Positions 18,589 through 27,839 are shown, counted from the first letter of the stretch. The stretch: DNA of 64,000 nucleotides from Deferribacterales bacterium Deferri_01 (GCA_001603805.1 LUZY01000010.1:186001-250000); one strand, 5' to 3'. Numbers and translations: made by a program. Notes: generated by a model from the sequence alone, not told the origin.

Positions 18589-19188
18589 CTAAAACCTGTA
18601 AGCAAGCTTCGCCTCAAGTTCCTTAACCTGATCTTTTCCGGAGAGAAGCTGCGCCAGCGAGTCATATGTGCAGTCAAGGAAAGCCTTTCTCGCCCCGTCC
18701 TTTATTCCGACACTGTAAGTTTTGCCGCCCGCCGTGAGGGTTCTTGCCTCAACATCAAGCATAAATTCTGACTTGGGGTCTTTTTTCACCAGTGCCATAA
18801 GCTCCGCTCTTTCAGCATCGGGCAGCGTAACGCAGACAATGCCGAGTGTTGTGGAGTTGCCGAAGAAGATCTCTGCAAAGCTTCCTGCGATAATTACATC
18901 ATATCCCGCACGGATGATAGCCTGCGGAGCATGCTCACGGGATGAACCGCAGCCGAAGTTATTACCGCTGATTATAAACCTTGCGCCCTTGTACTCCGGA
19001 GCATCCACAGGGTGTCCGAGGGGTTTGCCGCCTTCACCGAAACGCTCATCAAAGAAAAGCGCAAGCCCGAGACCGTCAAACGTTACACATTTAAGGTATC
19101 TGGCGGGTATGATTCTGTCCGTATCTATATCGTCTCCGGCAACGGGAACAGCGGTTCCCTTAACCTGTTTTATCGCTTCAAGTTTCAT
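18589..19188 (-). CDS. leuD: 3-isopropylmalate dehydratase small subunit
   Basis: 199 residues. With LeuC it isomerises 2- to 3-isopropylmalate in leucine synthesis. The family start [15 protein letters not shown] and the swivel-domain motif [16 protein letters not shown] are both present. The ATG overlaps the leuC stop as ATGA, so the two subunits are translationally coupled. The length is somewhat greater than the ~165 residues of archaeal-type LeuD and closer to the enterobacterial form. leuA and leuB are not here. Confidence 0.95.
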   Translation of the reverse strand: MKLEAIKQVKGTAVPVAGDDIDTDRIIPARYLKCVTFDGLGLALFFDERFGEGGKPLGHPVDAPEYKGARFIISGNNFGCGSSREHAPQAIIRAGYDVIIAGSFAEIFFGNSTTLGIVCVTLPDAERAELMALVKKDPKSEFMLDVEARTLTAGGKTYSVGIKDGARKAFLDCTYDSLAQLLSGKDQVKELEAKLAYRF

Positions 19189-20579
19189 TTAACACCCCCG
19201 AAGATTTTCCTGCAGTCGGTTATGCAGCCTTCAACAGCCGCAGCAACTGCCATAACAGGGCTTACAAGCAGCGTTCTGCCTGTGGATGAGCCCTGACGTC
19301 CTTTGAAGTTTCTGTTTGACGTGGATGCGCTTATCTGGTCGCCTTTAAGTCTGTCGGGGTTCATGGCAAGGCACATTGAGCAGCCGGGCTCACGCCATTC
19401 AAAACCTGCTTCAGTGAAGATAACATCCAGCCCTTCCTTCTCCGCCAGAGCTTTGACTTCGTAAGAACCTGGTACTGCAAGCGCTCTGACATGGGAAGCC
19501 ACTCTGCGTCCCTTGAGGTATTTTGCCGCCATGCGGAAGTCTTCGATACGTCCGTTTGTGCAGCTTCCGATAAAGCAGACATCTATCTTTTTGCCTTCCA
19601 TCTTATCGCCGGCGCCGAACTTCATATATTCAAGAGCTTCCTTCATAGTGTCATTCTTAGGAGCGGGTATGGTCTCTGAGATGCCTATACCCTGTTCAGG
19701 GTTGATTCCCCATGTCACCATGGGTTCAATCTCTGATGCTTCAAAAACAACAACATCATCGTACTCGGCATCAGGATCAGAGGCTATGCTCTTCCAGTAT
19801 TCTTTGCGTTTTTCAAACTCTTCACCTTTAGGGGCGTAGGGTCTGCCCTTAAGGTACTCGAAAGTCACCTCATCAGGATTGATGTAGCCCACCCTTGCTC
19901 CGCCTTCGATAGCCATATTGCAGAGGGTCATTCTGGCTTCCATGCTCATGTTCTCCACTGCTTCACCGCAGAATTCATAGGCATAGCCCAGACCGCCGTT
20001 TACGCCAAGCTTGCGGATAACATGAAGGATTACATCTTTGGATGTAACCATTTCTCCAAGCTTTCCCTTTATTTCAACTTTTCTCACCTTGAAGGGAGAA
20101 ATAGTCATTGTCTGTGTTGCGAGAACATCACGTACCTGACTTGTGCCTATGCCGAAGGCTATTGCTCCGAAAGCACCGTGAGTGGCGGTATGTGAGTCAC
20201 CACAGGCAACTGTCATACCCGGCTGAGTGAGCCCCTGCTCCGGTCCGACTATATGCACAACACCCTGTGCGCCGGATTCAGGGTTAAAAAACTGTATGCC
20301 GAATTCTTTGGTATTTCTTTCTATAGCCTGCATCATCTCCTCTGCCATAGGATCGGCAAAGGGACGCTCACGCCCGTCAGTGGGGATAATGTGATCACAG
20401 GTTGCGTATGTCCTGTCAGGATAAGCGACTTTGAGCCCAAGCTCTCTGAGCATCGCAAATGCCTGCGGGCTGGTGACTTCATGAATAAGGTGCAGTCCTA
20501 TGAAAAGCTGGGACTGACCGCTGGGAAGTTCACGAACGAGGTGTTTTTCCCATACTTTCTGAAAGAGATTTTTACCCAT
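19185..20579 (-). CDS. leuC: 3-isopropylmalate dehydratase large subunit
   Basis: 464 residues of an aconitase-type 4Fe-4S hydro-lyase. Cluster cysteines are seen in [11 protein letters not shown] and in the pair [11 protein letters not shown]. Active-site segments [16 protein letters not shown] and [10 protein letters not shown] are intact. I place the start at ATG 20579 ([13 protein letters not shown]), which has AAGGAG at the right distance. The open frame continues to 20633 without family similarity. Its leader contains a 12-bp hairpin (20614-20647). Confidence 0.96.
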   Translation of the reverse strand: MGKNLFQKVWEKHLVRELPSGQSQLFIGLHLIHEVTSPQAFAMLRELGLKVAYPDRTYATCDHIIPTDGRERPFADPMAEEMMQAIERNTKEFGIQFFNPESGAQGVVHIVGPEQGLTQPGMTVACGDSHTATHGAFGAIAFGIGTSQVRDVLATQTMTISPFKVRKVEIKGKLGEMVTSKDVILHVIRKLGVNGGLGYAYEFCGEAVENMSMEARMTLCNMAIEGGARVGYINPDEVTFEYLKGRPYAPKGEEFEKRKEYWKSIASDPDAEYDDVVVFEASEIEPMVTWGINPEQGIGISETIPAPKNDTMKEALEYMKFGAGDKMEGKKIDVCFIGSCTNGRIEDFRMAAKYLKGRRVASHVRALAVPGSYEVKALAEKEGLDVIFTEAGFEWREPGCSMCLAMNPDRLKGDQISASTSNRNFKGRQGSSTGRTLLVSPVMAVAAAVEGCITDCRKIFGGVK

Positions 20580-20613
20580 GTATATGCTCCTTTTTACAAG
20601 ATGGTATGCTGTA

Positions 20614-20647
20614 TTTTCTGCCGGATACGCCATGCTCCGGCAGAAAA
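20614..20647 (-). promoter_or_regulatory. 12-bp hairpin in the leuC leader
   Basis: Perfect arms TTTTCTGCCGGA (20614-20625) and TCCGGCAGAAAA (20636-20647) with a 10-nt loop. Neither strand has a T-run after it, so it is not a plain terminator. It sits 35 nt upstream of the leuC start and about 80 nt after the upstream gene. It may be an mRNA-stability or regulatory hairpin, or a large operator. No leucine-rich leader peptide or T-box motif is seen. Confidence 0.4.
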
Positions 20648-20726
20648 CAGAATATGATCCCGGTGAACAAATGTAAAGGATAAAGTTTGGTTTTGCTGAA
20701 TTTTGTTTAGCGATGTTGGAACAGAT

Positions 20727-21596
20727 CTATTTTCCTTCAAAAACCTCGCATTCAGGTTCAAGGTTGTAGTAGAGGTTAAGTATCCCGCTGAATTTCGTGT
20801 TTGATTCAAACATTCCCAGTGTCAGCCCTATTTCCGTCTGGTTGTTAAAGGGTGTGGATTTCAGATAGGAAACAACGCACCCCTGCACAGCTTCGGGCGA
20901 TGCGGCAAGCTCTGTCAGAAAACATTCAGGACTGCGGATCAGAGTCAGCGCAAGGGCTGAGTAGTATCTGTCCAGAGCGTCCTCCTCCAAGGGAAGGCGT
21001 GAGAGACGAAGAAAACTTTTCATCTGCGCCCTGTTTTTGCAGAGGAATACTTCAGGGTAGTATTTGCTGTATGCTGTCTCTGTTTCCGAAGCAGAAAGGC
21101 GTTCAAAGTTATCAAAGAGAAAGTTAAAGTCGAACCTGCCCGTGACTTTTTCATCAAAAGCGCAGAGGGGCGAAGCATCATAAACATCGGCAAGGGGTGC
21201 ATAAGCCTCTTCTTTAAGGAATGATGCGAGCCTTTCGTCAAACTCTCCCTCACCCGTTTCGGCATCTGTCAGGCGGAAGAATACGCAGCCCTGAACATCA
21301 TTCTGCGAAGAAGCCAGCTCCGTCATGAGTATTTCAGGACATTCCACAAAGTTTTCTCTGAAAGCTTCGGCGTATATGTGCCCTTCCTCATACCCGTAAA
21401 TAACTTTTGAGAGGGCAAGAAAACCCTTCACAGAAGCTTTTGAGCCGCAGTCAACAGGATTACTCTTAAAAAATGCGCTCAATTCCTCCCCCGTGACAGC
21501 AGATGCCTGCGGATAAAACCGCCCGAAAACATCTTTCTCTGCCGCAGAAACGGTTAATGAGCAAAAACTAAGCAAAAGAATGAAAAAAATACGCAT
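20727..21596 (-). CDS. secreted protein of unknown function with an internal duplication
   Basis: 289 residues with a clear signal peptide (MRIFFILLLSFCSLTVSA, cleavage near residue 18) and an AAGAGG ribosome site. I do not recognise a family. The mature part contains two related units: the first half ends in ECPEILMTELASSQNDVQGC and the second repeats it as SPECFLTELAASPEAVQGC, each preceded by a Leu/Ser-rich helix and a YYP or FYP motif. Several paired cysteines suggest disulphides in the periplasm. Helical repeats of this kind often mediate protein contacts. It lies between cysK and leuC, all in the same direction. Confidence 0.8.
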   Translation of the reverse strand: MRIFFILLLSFCSLTVSAAEKDVFGRFYPQASAVTGEELSAFFKSNPVDCGSKASVKGFLALSKVIYGYEEGHIYAEAFRENFVECPEILMTELASSQNDVQGCVFFRLTDAETGEGEFDERLASFLKEEAYAPLADVYDASPLCAFDEKVTGRFDFNFLFDNFERLSASETETAYSKYYPEVFLCKNRAQMKSFLRLSRLPLEEDALDRYYSALALTLIRSPECFLTELAASPEAVQGCVVSYLKSTPFNNQTEIGLTLGMFESNTKFSGILNLYYNLEPECEVFEGK

Positions 21597-21604
21597 ACAG
21601 CCTC

Positions 21605-22546
21605 TTAAAAAATGTTAGCGGATAAATATCTCTCCCCAGAATCAGGGAGAATGATTACGATTGTTTTTCCTTTGAGCCCCAGTTCTTTGGCGGCGGCAAA
21701 TGCGGCGCATACGGCAGCACCGGAAGAAATGCCCGCAAGGATGCCCTCCTCCGTGGCGAGTTTCTTAGTCCACTCATAAGACTCTTCATCAGTGACAGTA
21801 ACGATCTTATCAAGCAGTTTCACATCAAGTGTTTTGGGAATAAAGCCCGCACCTATACCCTGAATCTTGTGAGGTCCGGGGACTATGGGCTTCCCAGCAA
21901 GAAACTGCGTAATGACCGGACTGCCCGAAGGTTCAACACCCACAGCGAGAATGTTCTTTTTCTTATCAAGCTTGAGATACTGGGCGATTCCGGTGATTGT
22001 GCCGCCCGTGCCAATTCCTGAAACCACCATATCCACTTTGCCGTCTGTATCGTTCCATATTTCCACACCTGTGGTTTTTCTGTGTATGGCTGGGTTTGAG
22101 GGGTTTTCAAACTGCTGGGGCAGATAATATTTGTCCGGCTCATTCCTGGCAAGCTCAACAGCCTTGTCCACAGCGCCTTTCATCCCAAGATTTCCGTCAG
22201 TGAGAATACACTCCGCACCGAAGGCGTTCATCAGCATCCTGCGCTCAACACTCATGTTGTCAGGCATTATAAGAGCAACCTTTATACCCATTGAAGCCCC
22301 TGCGTAGGCAAGTCCTATGCCTGTGTTCCCGCTGGTGGGCTCGATTACCGTCATGCCTTTTTTAAGCACTCCCGCTGCCAGAGCATCCCACAGCAGTGCG
22401 GCGCCTATTCTGCACTTAACGGAATAAGCAGGGTTGCGCCCTTCTATCTTTGCCAGGAAGATGTTATCAGAGCCGACGCATATTTTATTAAGCCTCACAA
22501 GGGGCGTATTCCCGATAGAAGCAGGGTTGTTTTCAAACACTCTCAT
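21605..22546 (-). CDS. cysK: cysteine synthase A (O-acetylserine sulfhydrylase)
   Basis: 313 residues, PLP enzyme making cysteine from O-acetylserine and sulfide. The cofactor lysine K44 is in YSVKCRIGA, the substrate loop is PTSGNTGIGLA, and the phosphate cradle GIGTGGTITG and C-terminal ILPDSGERYLS are all present. The start is ATG 22546 with AGGAG upstream. The N-terminal GNTPLVRLN and total length fit CysK rather than cystathionine beta-synthase. It diverges from the MOSC-MogA gene across a 154-nt gap. Confidence 0.95.
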   Translation of the reverse strand: MRVFENNPASIGNTPLVRLNKICVGSDNIFLAKIEGRNPAYSVKCRIGAALLWDALAAGVLKKGMTVIEPTSGNTGIGLAYAGASMGIKVALIMPDNMSVERRMLMNAFGAECILTDGNLGMKGAVDKAVELARNEPDKYYLPQQFENPSNPAIHRKTTGVEIWNDTDGKVDMVVSGIGTGGTITGIAQYLKLDKKKNILAVGVEPSGSPVITQFLAGKPIVPGPHKIQGIGAGFIPKTLDVKLLDKIVTVTDEESYEWTKKLATEEGILAGISSGAAVCAAFAAAKELGLKGKTIVIILPDSGERYLSANIF

Positions 22547-22617
22547 TTAATCACTCCTTCAAGGTTGATTGACATTAGGAAGTTAATTCTTTATTTTGCA
22601 TTTAAATTTGAAAAAAT

Positions 22618-22633
22618 AAAAGTTTTTACTTTT
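22618..22633. promoter_or_regulatory. 16-bp inverted repeat in the cysK / MOSC-MogA divergent gap
   Basis: AAAAGT (22618-22623) and ACTTTT (22628-22633) flank TTTT. The position between divergent promoters would suit a repressor site, but in such AT-rich DNA it may be chance. Confidence 0.25.
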
Positions 22634-22700
22634 GTTTTCCCTCATACTGCATAAATTCAGCATTCAGGGAAATTTATTTCTATATACGGAGGAATGTAAA

Positions 22701-23633
22701 ATGTCAGGCAAAATTCATTCAATAAATATCAGCGAGAAGAAAGGTGTTCAGAAAACTCCTGTTGAGTCGGTTGAAATGGTCAACGATTTCGGCATCAAGA
22801 CCGATGCTCATGCAGGCAAATGGCACAGGCAGGTGAGCTTCCTCGCTCAGGAAAGCATTGATAAAATGGTGGCAAAGGGGCTGAATGTAAAAGGCGGCGA
22901 CTTTGCGGAAAACATCACAACTATCGGTGTTGACCTTGTGTCCATGAAAGTCGGCGAGAGACTTAAGATAGCTGATGTTGAGTTTGTGATCTCCCAGCTC
23001 GGTAAACTCTGCCACAACAGATGCGCCATCTACCACGCCGCAGGCGACTGCGTTATGCCCCGTGAGGGAATTTTCGGAGTTGTTAAAGGCAACGGCGGAG
23101 TCAAACTCGGCGACACTGTTGAAAAACTCCCCAAAGAAAGCATAACGGTTGCCGTTGTAACCCTGAGCGATAAGGGAAGCAAGGGCGAGCGAATGGATGA
23201 AACCGGTCCTGCTCTCATTGAAATGGTTAAAAAAGAACTCAACCCCTCATTCACAAGGCTTGAACTCATTCCTGATGAGGTTGACCAGCTTAAAAACATC
23301 ATAAAATACCTTATAGATATTCAGGGCTTTGACCTTGTGATAACCAACGGCTCCACAGGGCTCTCACCCAGAGACATAGCACCAGACGCCACTATTGAAA
23401 TGATAGAAAAACGTCTCCCCGGTTTCGAGGAAGCAATGCGCATGGAAAGCTTTAAAAAGACTCCACACGCACTTTTATCAAGAGCCGTTTGCGGAACAAG
23501 AAAAGACAGTATAATATTAAACGTGCCGGGAAGTCCCAAGGGTGCTGTTGAGAACCTTGGGGTGGTTATAAAAGCCCTTCCCCACGCCATAAAAAAACTT
23601 CAGGGGGACACGGCTGACTGCGCAGCGAAATAA
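22701..23633 (+). CDS. MOSC domain - MogA/MoaB molybdenum cofactor fusion protein
   Basis: 310 residues from ATG 22701, with GGAGG upstream (the frame is open from 22632 but the earlier part has no ribosome site). Residues ~1-145 are a MOSC domain, which typically handles sulfur through a Cys; here QLGKLCHNRCAIYH. Residues ~150-310 are a MogA/MoaB molybdopterin adenylyltransferase: ITVAVVTLSDKGSKGERMDE and the binding loop NGSTGLSPRDIAPDAT. The fusion suggests a step in molybdopterin adenylation joined to sulfur transfer. No other moa/moe gene is in the window. Confidence 0.92.
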   Translation: MSGKIHSINISEKKGVQKTPVESVEMVNDFGIKTDAHAGKWHRQVSFLAQESIDKMVAKGLNVKGGDFAENITTIGVDLVSMKVGERLKIADVEFVISQLGKLCHNRCAIYHAAGDCVMPREGIFGVVKGNGGVKLGDTVEKLPKESITVAVVTLSDKGSKGERMDETGPALIEMVKKELNPSFTRLELIPDEVDQLKNIIKYLIDIQGFDLVITNGSTGLSPRDIAPDATIEMIEKRLPGFEEAMRMESFKKTPHALLSRAVCGTRKDSIILNVPGSPKGAVENLGVVIKALPHAIKKLQGDTADCAAK

Positions 23634-24249
23634 CGGACTTTACATAGCCCTTGACGGAATAGACGGCTGCGGGAAAAGCACACAGTGCCTCAAGCTTGCC
23701 GAATACTTCGGCTCACAGGGGCGCAAGGTGCTTCTCACCCGTGAACCGGGAGGAACTGAAATAGGAGCCGAGCTTAGGGCAAGGCTTCTTTCCAGCAAGT
23801 ATGACCTTGAGCCGGAATCGGAGATGATGCTTTTCTTCGTGGACAGGCTTGAGCATCTCACAAAGAAAGTCATACCGGCTCTTGAAGACGGCATGGTGGT
23901 GATAAGCGACCGCTTCACCGCCTCCACCTATGCTTATCAGGTTTTCGGGCGGGGAATACCGGAAGGTGTTTACTCATCCCTTGAACATATTGCGCTGAAA
24001 ACAGTGCCGGATATAGCTCTTATCATAGACAGCGAGCCTATAGCCTGCATAACAAGGGCAAAAGCAAGACTCATAGAGGACGGCAAAGAGGAATCCGAAG
24101 GGAAGTTTGAACAGCTTTCTTATGAGTTTTTCCGCAATGTCCGGAACGGTTTTCTCACCTTCGCAGAGCGAAACGGCTATGTCCGCATAGTGGACGGTCT
24201 GGGCACGGTGGATGAAGTATTTGCCCGTGTGCTTAAGAATATAAGATGA
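23614..24249 (+). CDS. tmk: thymidylate kinase, apparently without an ATG/GTG/TTG start
   Basis: dTMP kinase, about 211 residues. The P-loop LDGIDGCGKSTQ (nt 23650-23685), LTREPGG, the DR motif VISDRFTASTYAYQ and the LID region are intact. The first canonical start, GTG 23728, would remove the P-loop, so translation must begin upstream. In the open frame from 23593 there is no ATG, GTG or TTG. The best candidate is CTG 23614, six nucleotides after AGGGGG, giving M-TAQRNNGLYIALDG. It overlaps the upstream gene by 20 nt and shares ATGA with holB. Confidence 0.9.
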   Translation: MTAQRNNGLYIALDGIDGCGKSTQCLKLAEYFGSQGRKVLLTREPGGTEIGAELRARLLSSKYDLEPESEMMLFFVDRLEHLTKKVIPALEDGMVVISDRFTASTYAYQVFGRGIPEGVYSSLEHIALKTVPDIALIIDSEPIACITRAKARLIEDGKEESEGKFEQLSYEFFRNVRNGFLTFAERNGYVRIVDGLGTVDEVFARVLKNIR

Positions 24250-25121
24250 GATACATTGGTCATGAAAGGGAAAGGGAAATATTCTCAAAAGCCCTCGATT
24301 CAAAAAAATTTGTACACGCATATATTTTCAGCGGCAAAGAGAGCTGCGGCAAGAAACTCCTCGCCCGTGAAATAGCCCGATCCCTTTTCTGCGGCTGCGG
24401 TTTATTTGAGGAATCATCCTCCCGCCACTCCGCTCAGGTTGATGCCCTGAACCATCCCGATCTGCACATATTTGAGGACGACTCCATCCCCATAGAAAAA
24501 GTACGCAAAATGGGGGAAACGGCATACATGAGCCCCCATTCGGCAAACCATAAGGTTTTCATCATAGACAACGCACACAACATGCGTACCGAAGCCTCAA
24601 ACGCTTTTCTCAAAACCCTTGAAGAACCCGGCGAAAACACGGTGTTTTTTCTCATTACCGATAAATACGACCGCCTGCTGCCTACCATACGCTCAAGATG
24701 CGTGCATATGGAATTTTCAAGATTAAGCGATGATGAAGTCGTTTCCATCATCAAAAAACTCCGTCCGGATGTTTCAAACTATGAGGCGGCAGTTAAGCTC
24801 GCCGCAGGTTCCGTGGCGCAGACACTTTATTTCCTTGATAACAATGCCTCCGAAAAGTGGATGCTGTTTGAAGAACTCAGCGGTGAAAAGCTTTATAAAC
24901 GTCTGGAAAGTCTGAAAGAAAAAGACGATATAAGAATCTTCTGCTCGGTGCTTTACGGATTCATCCTTGAAAAATACAGAGAGACGGGAAAACCTGTTCT
25001 GCTTGAGTTTTCAAACTATTTGCTGGATATTTTGCAGAGGCTTAACTATAATGTTAATCTTGATATTTTCAGGTTTGACCTGTTCACGAAAATAACAGAG
25101 GTTCTAATTGAAAGAGATTGA
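24246..25121 (+). CDS. holB: DNA polymerase III delta-prime subunit
   Basis: 291 residues of the clamp-loader stator. It starts with IGHERER and FVHAYIFSGKESCGKK. The P-loop is degenerate (GKESCGKK rather than GxxGxGKT), consistent with delta-prime lacking ATPase activity. NAHNMRTEASNAFLKTLEEP and the SRC motif (TIRSRCVHMEF) follow, as in DnaX/HolB proteins. The cysteine cluster is reduced to FCGCG, so zinc binding is doubtful. ATG 24246 overlaps the tmk stop. tmk-holB-ricT is a widely conserved order. Confidence 0.93.
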   Translation: MRYIGHEREREIFSKALDSKKFVHAYIFSGKESCGKKLLAREIARSLFCGCGLFEESSSRHSAQVDALNHPDLHIFEDDSIPIEKVRKMGETAYMSPHSANHKVFIIDNAHNMRTEASNAFLKTLEEPGENTVFFLITDKYDRLLPTIRSRCVHMEFSRLSDDEVVSIIKKLRPDVSNYEAAVKLAAGSVAQTLYFLDNNASEKWMLFEELSGEKLYKRLESLKEKDDIRIFCSVLYGFILEKYRETGKPVLLEFSNYLLDILQRLNYNVNLDIFRFDLFTKITEVLIERD

Positions 25122-25830
25122 AGTTACCGGAGTGGCGTTTAAGCCCGCCGGAAAAATATATGACTTTTTATCCTGCGGGATAGAGGCGAAACACGGGGAA
25201 CACGTTGTTGTTGAGACGGAAAAAGGCGAAGATATTGCAGCTGTAATCCTTTCTCCACGCCCCATGGTTATCAAAAACATGGATGACATGAAAAAAGTTA
25301 TCCGCAAGGCAACAGACGAAGACTATGTCAGACGTGCCAAAAACATTGAGGAAGAACCCGCAGCATTTGCCGAATGCAAAGAGCTGGTGGTAAAACATGA
25401 ACTTGATATGAAGCTCCTTAAGGCCGAATACACGCTGGACAGAAGCAAGCTCACCTTCTTCTTCACATCAGACGGCAGGGTGGATTTCCGTGCCCTTGTA
25501 CGTGATCTTGCCCGTGTGTTCCGCACCCGTATCGAGATGCGTCAGGTCGGCGTCAGGGATGCAACCAAAATGCTCGGCGGTTTCGGACTCTGCGGAAAAG
25601 AATTCTGCTGCTCCACATTCCTTAGAAAATTCGACAATATTTCCATAAAAATGGCAAAGGACCAGAACCTTATACTCAACCCCACAAAAATATCAGGGGT
25701 TTGCGGAAGGCTTATGTGCTGCCTGCTCTATGAAAAGGAATCATACGCCGGAATCATAGATGAAAACGGCAACACGGCAAAGATTGAGTTCGCACAGGGC
25801 AAGGCGGAAGACGAAGGAGGAAACATATGA
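25108..25830 (+). CDS. ricT: PSP1 domain protein (RicT/YaaT type)
   Basis: 240 residues. PSP1 C-terminal domain with two cysteine clusters, GGFGLCGKEFCCSTFL and ISGVCGRLMCCLLYE, the pattern that in B. subtilis YaaT (RicT) takes part in an Fe-S-containing complex affecting RNA processing. The start is TTG 25108 with a weak AGAGG site. It lies 14 nt inside holB, so coupled translation is likely. Its stop overlaps the metG start (ATGA). The gene name follows the Bacillus homologue; the function in this phylum is not known. Confidence 0.85.
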   Translation: MKEIEVTGVAFKPAGKIYDFLSCGIEAKHGEHVVVETEKGEDIAAVILSPRPMVIKNMDDMKKVIRKATDEDYVRRAKNIEEEPAAFAECKELVVKHELDMKLLKAEYTLDRSKLTFFFTSDGRVDFRALVRDLARVFRTRIEMRQVGVRDATKMLGGFGLCGKEFCCSTFLRKFDNISIKMAKDQNLILNPTKISGVCGRLMCCLLYEKESYAGIIDENGNTAKIEFAQGKAEDEGGNI

Positions 25831-27767
25831 CAAAACAGCCGTTTTATATCACAACACCGATTTACTACGTTAATGACGTGCCCCACATAGGTCACGCATA
25901 TACGACGGTTGCGTGTGATGCTGTTTCCCGCTTTAAACGCCTTACAGGAAATGAGGTTTTCTTCCTTACCGGAACAGATGAGCATGGTCAGAAGATTGAA
26001 CAGGCGGCAGAAAAAAAAGGGATCACCCCCAAGGAACTCGCTGACGGAGTGGTTCAGAGATTTGCCGGACTCTGGGAAAAACTCAATATATCAAACGACA
26101 GCTTCATCCGCACCACAGACCAGATACATAAAGACTCCGTGCAGAAGCTCTTTAAAAAAATGCAGGAAAACGGCGACATATACTTAGGTCATTACGAAGG
26201 CTGGTACTGCACTCCTTGCGAAACCTACTGGACAGAGACTCAGCTTCTGGACGGAAACTGCTGCCCATCCTGCGGGAGGGCAACAGAAAAGCTGAAAGAA
26301 CCTAGCTACTTCTTCCGTATGAGCAAATACGGAGACGCTCTTCTTAAACATATTCAGGATAACCCTGATTTCATAAAGCCCGAATCAAGGCGCAACGAAA
26401 TAATCTCGTTCATCAGAGAAGGTCTTAAAGATCTCTCCGTGAGCCGTGTATCCTTCAAATGGGGAATACCCGTGCCGGATGATCCCGAACACGTTATCTA
26501 CGTATGGATCGATGCACTTACAAACTACATTACCGCCCTCGGCTACAAGGACGATGCGGAAAACTATAAAAAATTCTGGCCCGCCACATACCATGTGGTA
26601 GGAAAAGATATTCTCCGTTTCCACACGGTTTACTGGCCTACAATGCTTATGAGTGCAGGGCTTCCCCTGCCGAAGAGCGTTTTTGCCCACGGCTGGTGGA
26701 CTGTGGAAGGACAGAAGATGTCCAAATCCCTCGGCAATGCTATCGACCCATACTGGCTCGCCGATACCTTCGGAGTGGACGCCATAAGATATTTCCTGCT
26801 CCGTGAAGTACCCTTCGGGCTGGACGGAGACTTCTCCTTCAAGGCGCTTATTCACCGCATTAACGGAGACCTCGCAAACGATCTGGGCAACCTGCTTAAC
26901 CGTACTCTGGGGATGCTTACCCGCTATTTCGGCGGCGTTCTGCCTGAATACAAAGTCGGCGATCCGCTGGATGATGCCATGGATGCAAAAATTGACTCTG
27001 TTTTTGCAGAGGTTGAAAAACACCTCGACACACTGGCATTCAACAAAGCACTCATCAGCCTTTGGGAGCTGGTGAGCGCATTTAACAAATATATTGATGA
27101 TACCGCTCCCTGGGCTCTTGCAAAAGACGAAGCGAATAAAGACAGGCTCGGTTCTGTTCTCTATAAAATCCTCGACGGCGCACGGCTTATCGCCACTTTG
27201 ATCTCGCCCTTTATGCCCGAAACGGCAAAAAGCATGCGTGTTCAGCTTGGTCTTGAACCGGAAATCACTCCTGCGCCCATTGAAGAACTGAAGAAAACAG
27301 GCGGAATGAAAGCGGGCGCACTGCTTGATAAGCCTGAGCAGCTTTTCCCCAGAATAGACGAAAAGGAAATGCTTGAAAACATACAGAAAACCCGCACTCC
27401 TGAGCCCAAAAAAGAAGAGGCAAAGCCAGAAGCAATATCCGTTGCCATAGAATTTGCCGATTTTCAGAAAGTTGCACTGAAAGCAGGAAAAATCCTTGAT
27501 GCTGAAAAGGTTGAGAAGAGCGAAAAGCTTCTCAGGCTTAAAGTGTCTCTGGGAGAAAACAGCGAGAGAACAATTGTGGCAGGCATTGCAAAAAGCTATG
27601 CACCGGAAGACCTCAAAGGGAAAACCGTTGCAGTGGTTGCAAACCTTAAGCCTGCCAAACTCATGGGAATCACATCCGAGGGTATGGTTCTCGCTGCTTT
27701 TGACGGAGAGCGTCATCACGTTATGATACTCCCCGATGGAATTGAGGCAGGAACACCCATAAAATAA
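25827..27767 (+). CDS. metG: methionyl-tRNA synthetase
   Basis: 646 residues, class I synthetase. HIGH motif at 20-23 (NDVPHIGHAYTT), zinc-knuckle cysteines CTPCETYW ... CCPSCGR, and the KMSKS motif at 297-301 (GQKMSKSLGN). After the anticodon-binding helical domain and a Lys/Pro/Glu linker (~525-540) comes a C-terminal EMAPII/Trbp111-like tRNA-binding and dimerisation domain. It closes the MOSC-tmk-holB-ricT-metG run. Directly downstream are a decayed and then an intact copy of the three-hairpin element. Confidence 0.97.
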   Translation: MTKQPFYITTPIYYVNDVPHIGHAYTTVACDAVSRFKRLTGNEVFFLTGTDEHGQKIEQAAEKKGITPKELADGVVQRFAGLWEKLNISNDSFIRTTDQIHKDSVQKLFKKMQENGDIYLGHYEGWYCTPCETYWTETQLLDGNCCPSCGRATEKLKEPSYFFRMSKYGDALLKHIQDNPDFIKPESRRNEIISFIREGLKDLSVSRVSFKWGIPVPDDPEHVIYVWIDALTNYITALGYKDDAENYKKFWPATYHVVGKDILRFHTVYWPTMLMSAGLPLPKSVFAHGWWTVEGQKMSKSLGNAIDPYWLADTFGVDAIRYFLLREVPFGLDGDFSFKALIHRINGDLANDLGNLLNRTLGMLTRYFGGVLPEYKVGDPLDDAMDAKIDSVFAEVEKHLDTLAFNKALISLWELVSAFNKYIDDTAPWALAKDEANKDRLGSVLYKILDGARLIATLISPFMPETAKSMRVQLGLEPEITPAPIEELKKTGGMKAGALLDKPEQLFPRIDEKEMLENIQKTRTPEPKKEEAKPEAISVAIEFADFQKVALKAGKILDAEKVEKSEKLLRLKVSLGENSERTIVAGIAKSYAPEDLKGKTVAVVANLKPAKLMGITSEGMVLAAFDGERHHVMILPDGIEAGTPIK

Positions 27768-27777
27768 TATGTTGCGT

Positions 27778-27822
27778 CAGGCGGTTTAGCCGCCTGCAAA
27801 CTGACAGGGTGTACACGTTTGC
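27778..27822 (+). repeat. decayed partial copy of the three-hairpin element
   Basis: CAGGCGG-TTTAG-CCGCCTG (27778-27796) corresponds to hairpin 2. GCAAAC (27796-27801) ... GTTTGC (27817-27822), with ACAGGGTGTA between, corresponds to hairpin 3. The linker between them is missing. It lies just after metG, about 110 bp before the intact copy. Confidence 0.5.
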
Positions 27823-27839
27823 TGCTGTTATAGCTGACT

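Noticed and set aside
26385-27719. 444-codon ORF antisense to metG
   Set aside because: It mirrors metG codons, has no family resemblance or ribosome site, and metG has all its motifs.
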